From assembly GCA_028583605.1 (NCBI GenBank), contig CM053328.1:30921578-30985577 (forward strand): a DNA stretch of 64,000 bases, in the 5' to 3' direction. The notes beneath the pieces were generated by a model that saw only the letters and a list, made by a program, of their open reading frames with translations, searched no databases and had not been told where the DNA came from. A program made the position numbers and the translations under genes. Positions 63,333-64,000 of this stretch are shown piece after piece (the stretch's first letter is position 1; every line of letters starts with the position of its first letter). The DNA comes from Dastarcus helophoroides (Eukaryota > Arthropoda > Insecta > Coleoptera > Bothrideridae).

Positions 63333-64000
63333 TACGAGGTCAATCAAAAAGTAAGGTGATTTCAAGTTTTGTGAGCAACGTACATTCGATTATCGATTTT
63401 TTGTTGTTGTGTTGGTACACATGTACCGAACATATGTTCACAGTTTCAAGTACATAGCATTCTTAGTTTGTTTTTGACAGATAAAAAGGTTAGACGTATT
63501 TTGTTGTGCTCGGTGATTTTCTATTATTATAAAAAATGGAGCAAAGAATTTGCATCAAATTTTATATGAAAAATGGAATCAAGTGCTCTAAAACACTTGA
63601 AATGTTGGCAGTTGCATACAATGACTCTGCTCTAAGTAAAAAAAATGTTTACAAGTGGTATAAACTCTTCCAAGATAGCCGAGAAGAAGCCAAAGACGAA
63701 CCTCGCTCTGAACGCCCCAGCACATCAACAACAGAAGATATCGTCGAAGCTGTGAACAAAATTGTTTTTGAAAATCGTCAAATTACTATAAGAGAAGTTG
63801 CTGAGGATGTTGGGATATCAGCCGGCTGGTGTCATGCAATTTTTTCGGATGTTTTGGCCATGAGACGTGTGTCAGCGAGGTTTGTTCCGAAACTTCTGAA
63901 TTTTGATCAGAAGAACCGTCGCATGAGCATCGCTCAGGAGCTCTTCAATGACGTCAGTGATGATCCTGATTTGCTCAAAAGGGTCATAACTGGTGACAAA
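63333..64000 (+). mobile_element. mariner element, 5' part (runs off the window)
   Basis: TA then CGAGGTCAATCAAAAAGTAA, a typical mariner terminal repeat, ~200 bases before a transposase ATG. The right end lies beyond the window. Confidence 0.9.
63536..64000 (+). CDS. mariner transposase, N-terminal 155 codons (partial)
   Basis: Open from ATG 63536 to the window end. Two helix-turn-helix motifs bind the terminal repeats: NVYKWYKLFQDSREEAKDEP with RSERPSTS, then ITIREVAEDVGISAGWCHAI. RRVSARFVPKLLNFDQKNRR and VITGDK follow, the latter holding the first catalytic Asp of the DDD triad. No stop or frameshift is seen in the visible part, so this copy may be young. Its activity cannot be judged without the rest. 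Confidence 0.92.
   Translation, partial: MEQRICIKFYMKNGIKCSKTLEMLAVAYNDSALSKKNVYKWYKLFQDSREEAKDEPRSERPSTSTTEDIVEAVNKIVFENRQITIREVAEDVGISAGWCHAIFSDVLAMRRVSARFVPKLLNFDQKNRRMSIAQELFNDVSDDPDLLKRVITGDK

Overview
The window is nuclear DNA of an animal, most likely an insect. It is AT-rich, with GT-AG introns, AATAAA signals, a spliceosomal PRPF6 gene and many eukaryotic transposons: Tc1, mariner, hAT, pogo-like, Penelope-like, LINE and a solo LTR. I cannot fix the order or species. There is no sign of bacterial genes, CRISPR, rRNA or a convincing tRNA.

Layout. 1-6354 (+): the 3' nine exons of PRPF6, with a degenerate Tc1 element in intron 4 that stops 16 bases before exon 5. 6.5-11.9 kb: a diffuse AT-rich satellite built on AAATTTCGACTTTTT-like words. 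12.0-29.9 kb (-): an unrecognised multi-exon gene (gene A). Its two introns of about 7 kb hold a CT microsatellite, three hAT elements, Penelope remnants and a foldback retroelement. 30.0-31.6 kb: nested debris of a Penelope-like element with a GIY-YIG endonuclease, a LINE 3' end and a solo LTR. 34.2-35.0 kb: a small hAT element. 35.4-37.1 kb (+): a Cys-rich unrecognised gene (gene C). 37.6-45.6 kb: satellite, including a ~1.45 kb higher-order repeat with G-rich minisatellites. 46.3-47.5 kb (+): a second Cys-rich gene (gene D). 47.5-56.0 kb: foldback elements, a hAT element filled with satellite, a pogo-like MITE and a dispersed repeat family. 56.8-61.0 kb (-): a three-exon unrecognised gene (gene B) with a frameshift and three stop codons. 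62.4 kb: LINE 3' end. 63.3-64.0 kb: the 5' half of a mariner running off the window.

The most interesting signal is RNA-level structure in the retroelements. Two repeat families contain what looks like a hammerhead ribozyme. One is the 3' tail of the GIY-YIG Penelope element (copies at 30.1 and 55.6 kb). The other is a ~230 bp foldback element with 13-14 bp target duplications (24.0, 47.5, 54.1, 55.9 kb). Each shows the CUGANGA...GAAA arrangement, and copies differ by changes that keep base pairing. Both families have an unpaired U after the first core segment. The second main observation is that the AAATTTCGAC satellite fills three separate hAT elements with clear 8-bp target duplications, which suggests it is, or was, transposon cargo. 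The third is that genes A, B and C each carry exactly one extra base in an A/T-rich run. This could be decay, assembly indels or, less likely, programmed frameshifting.
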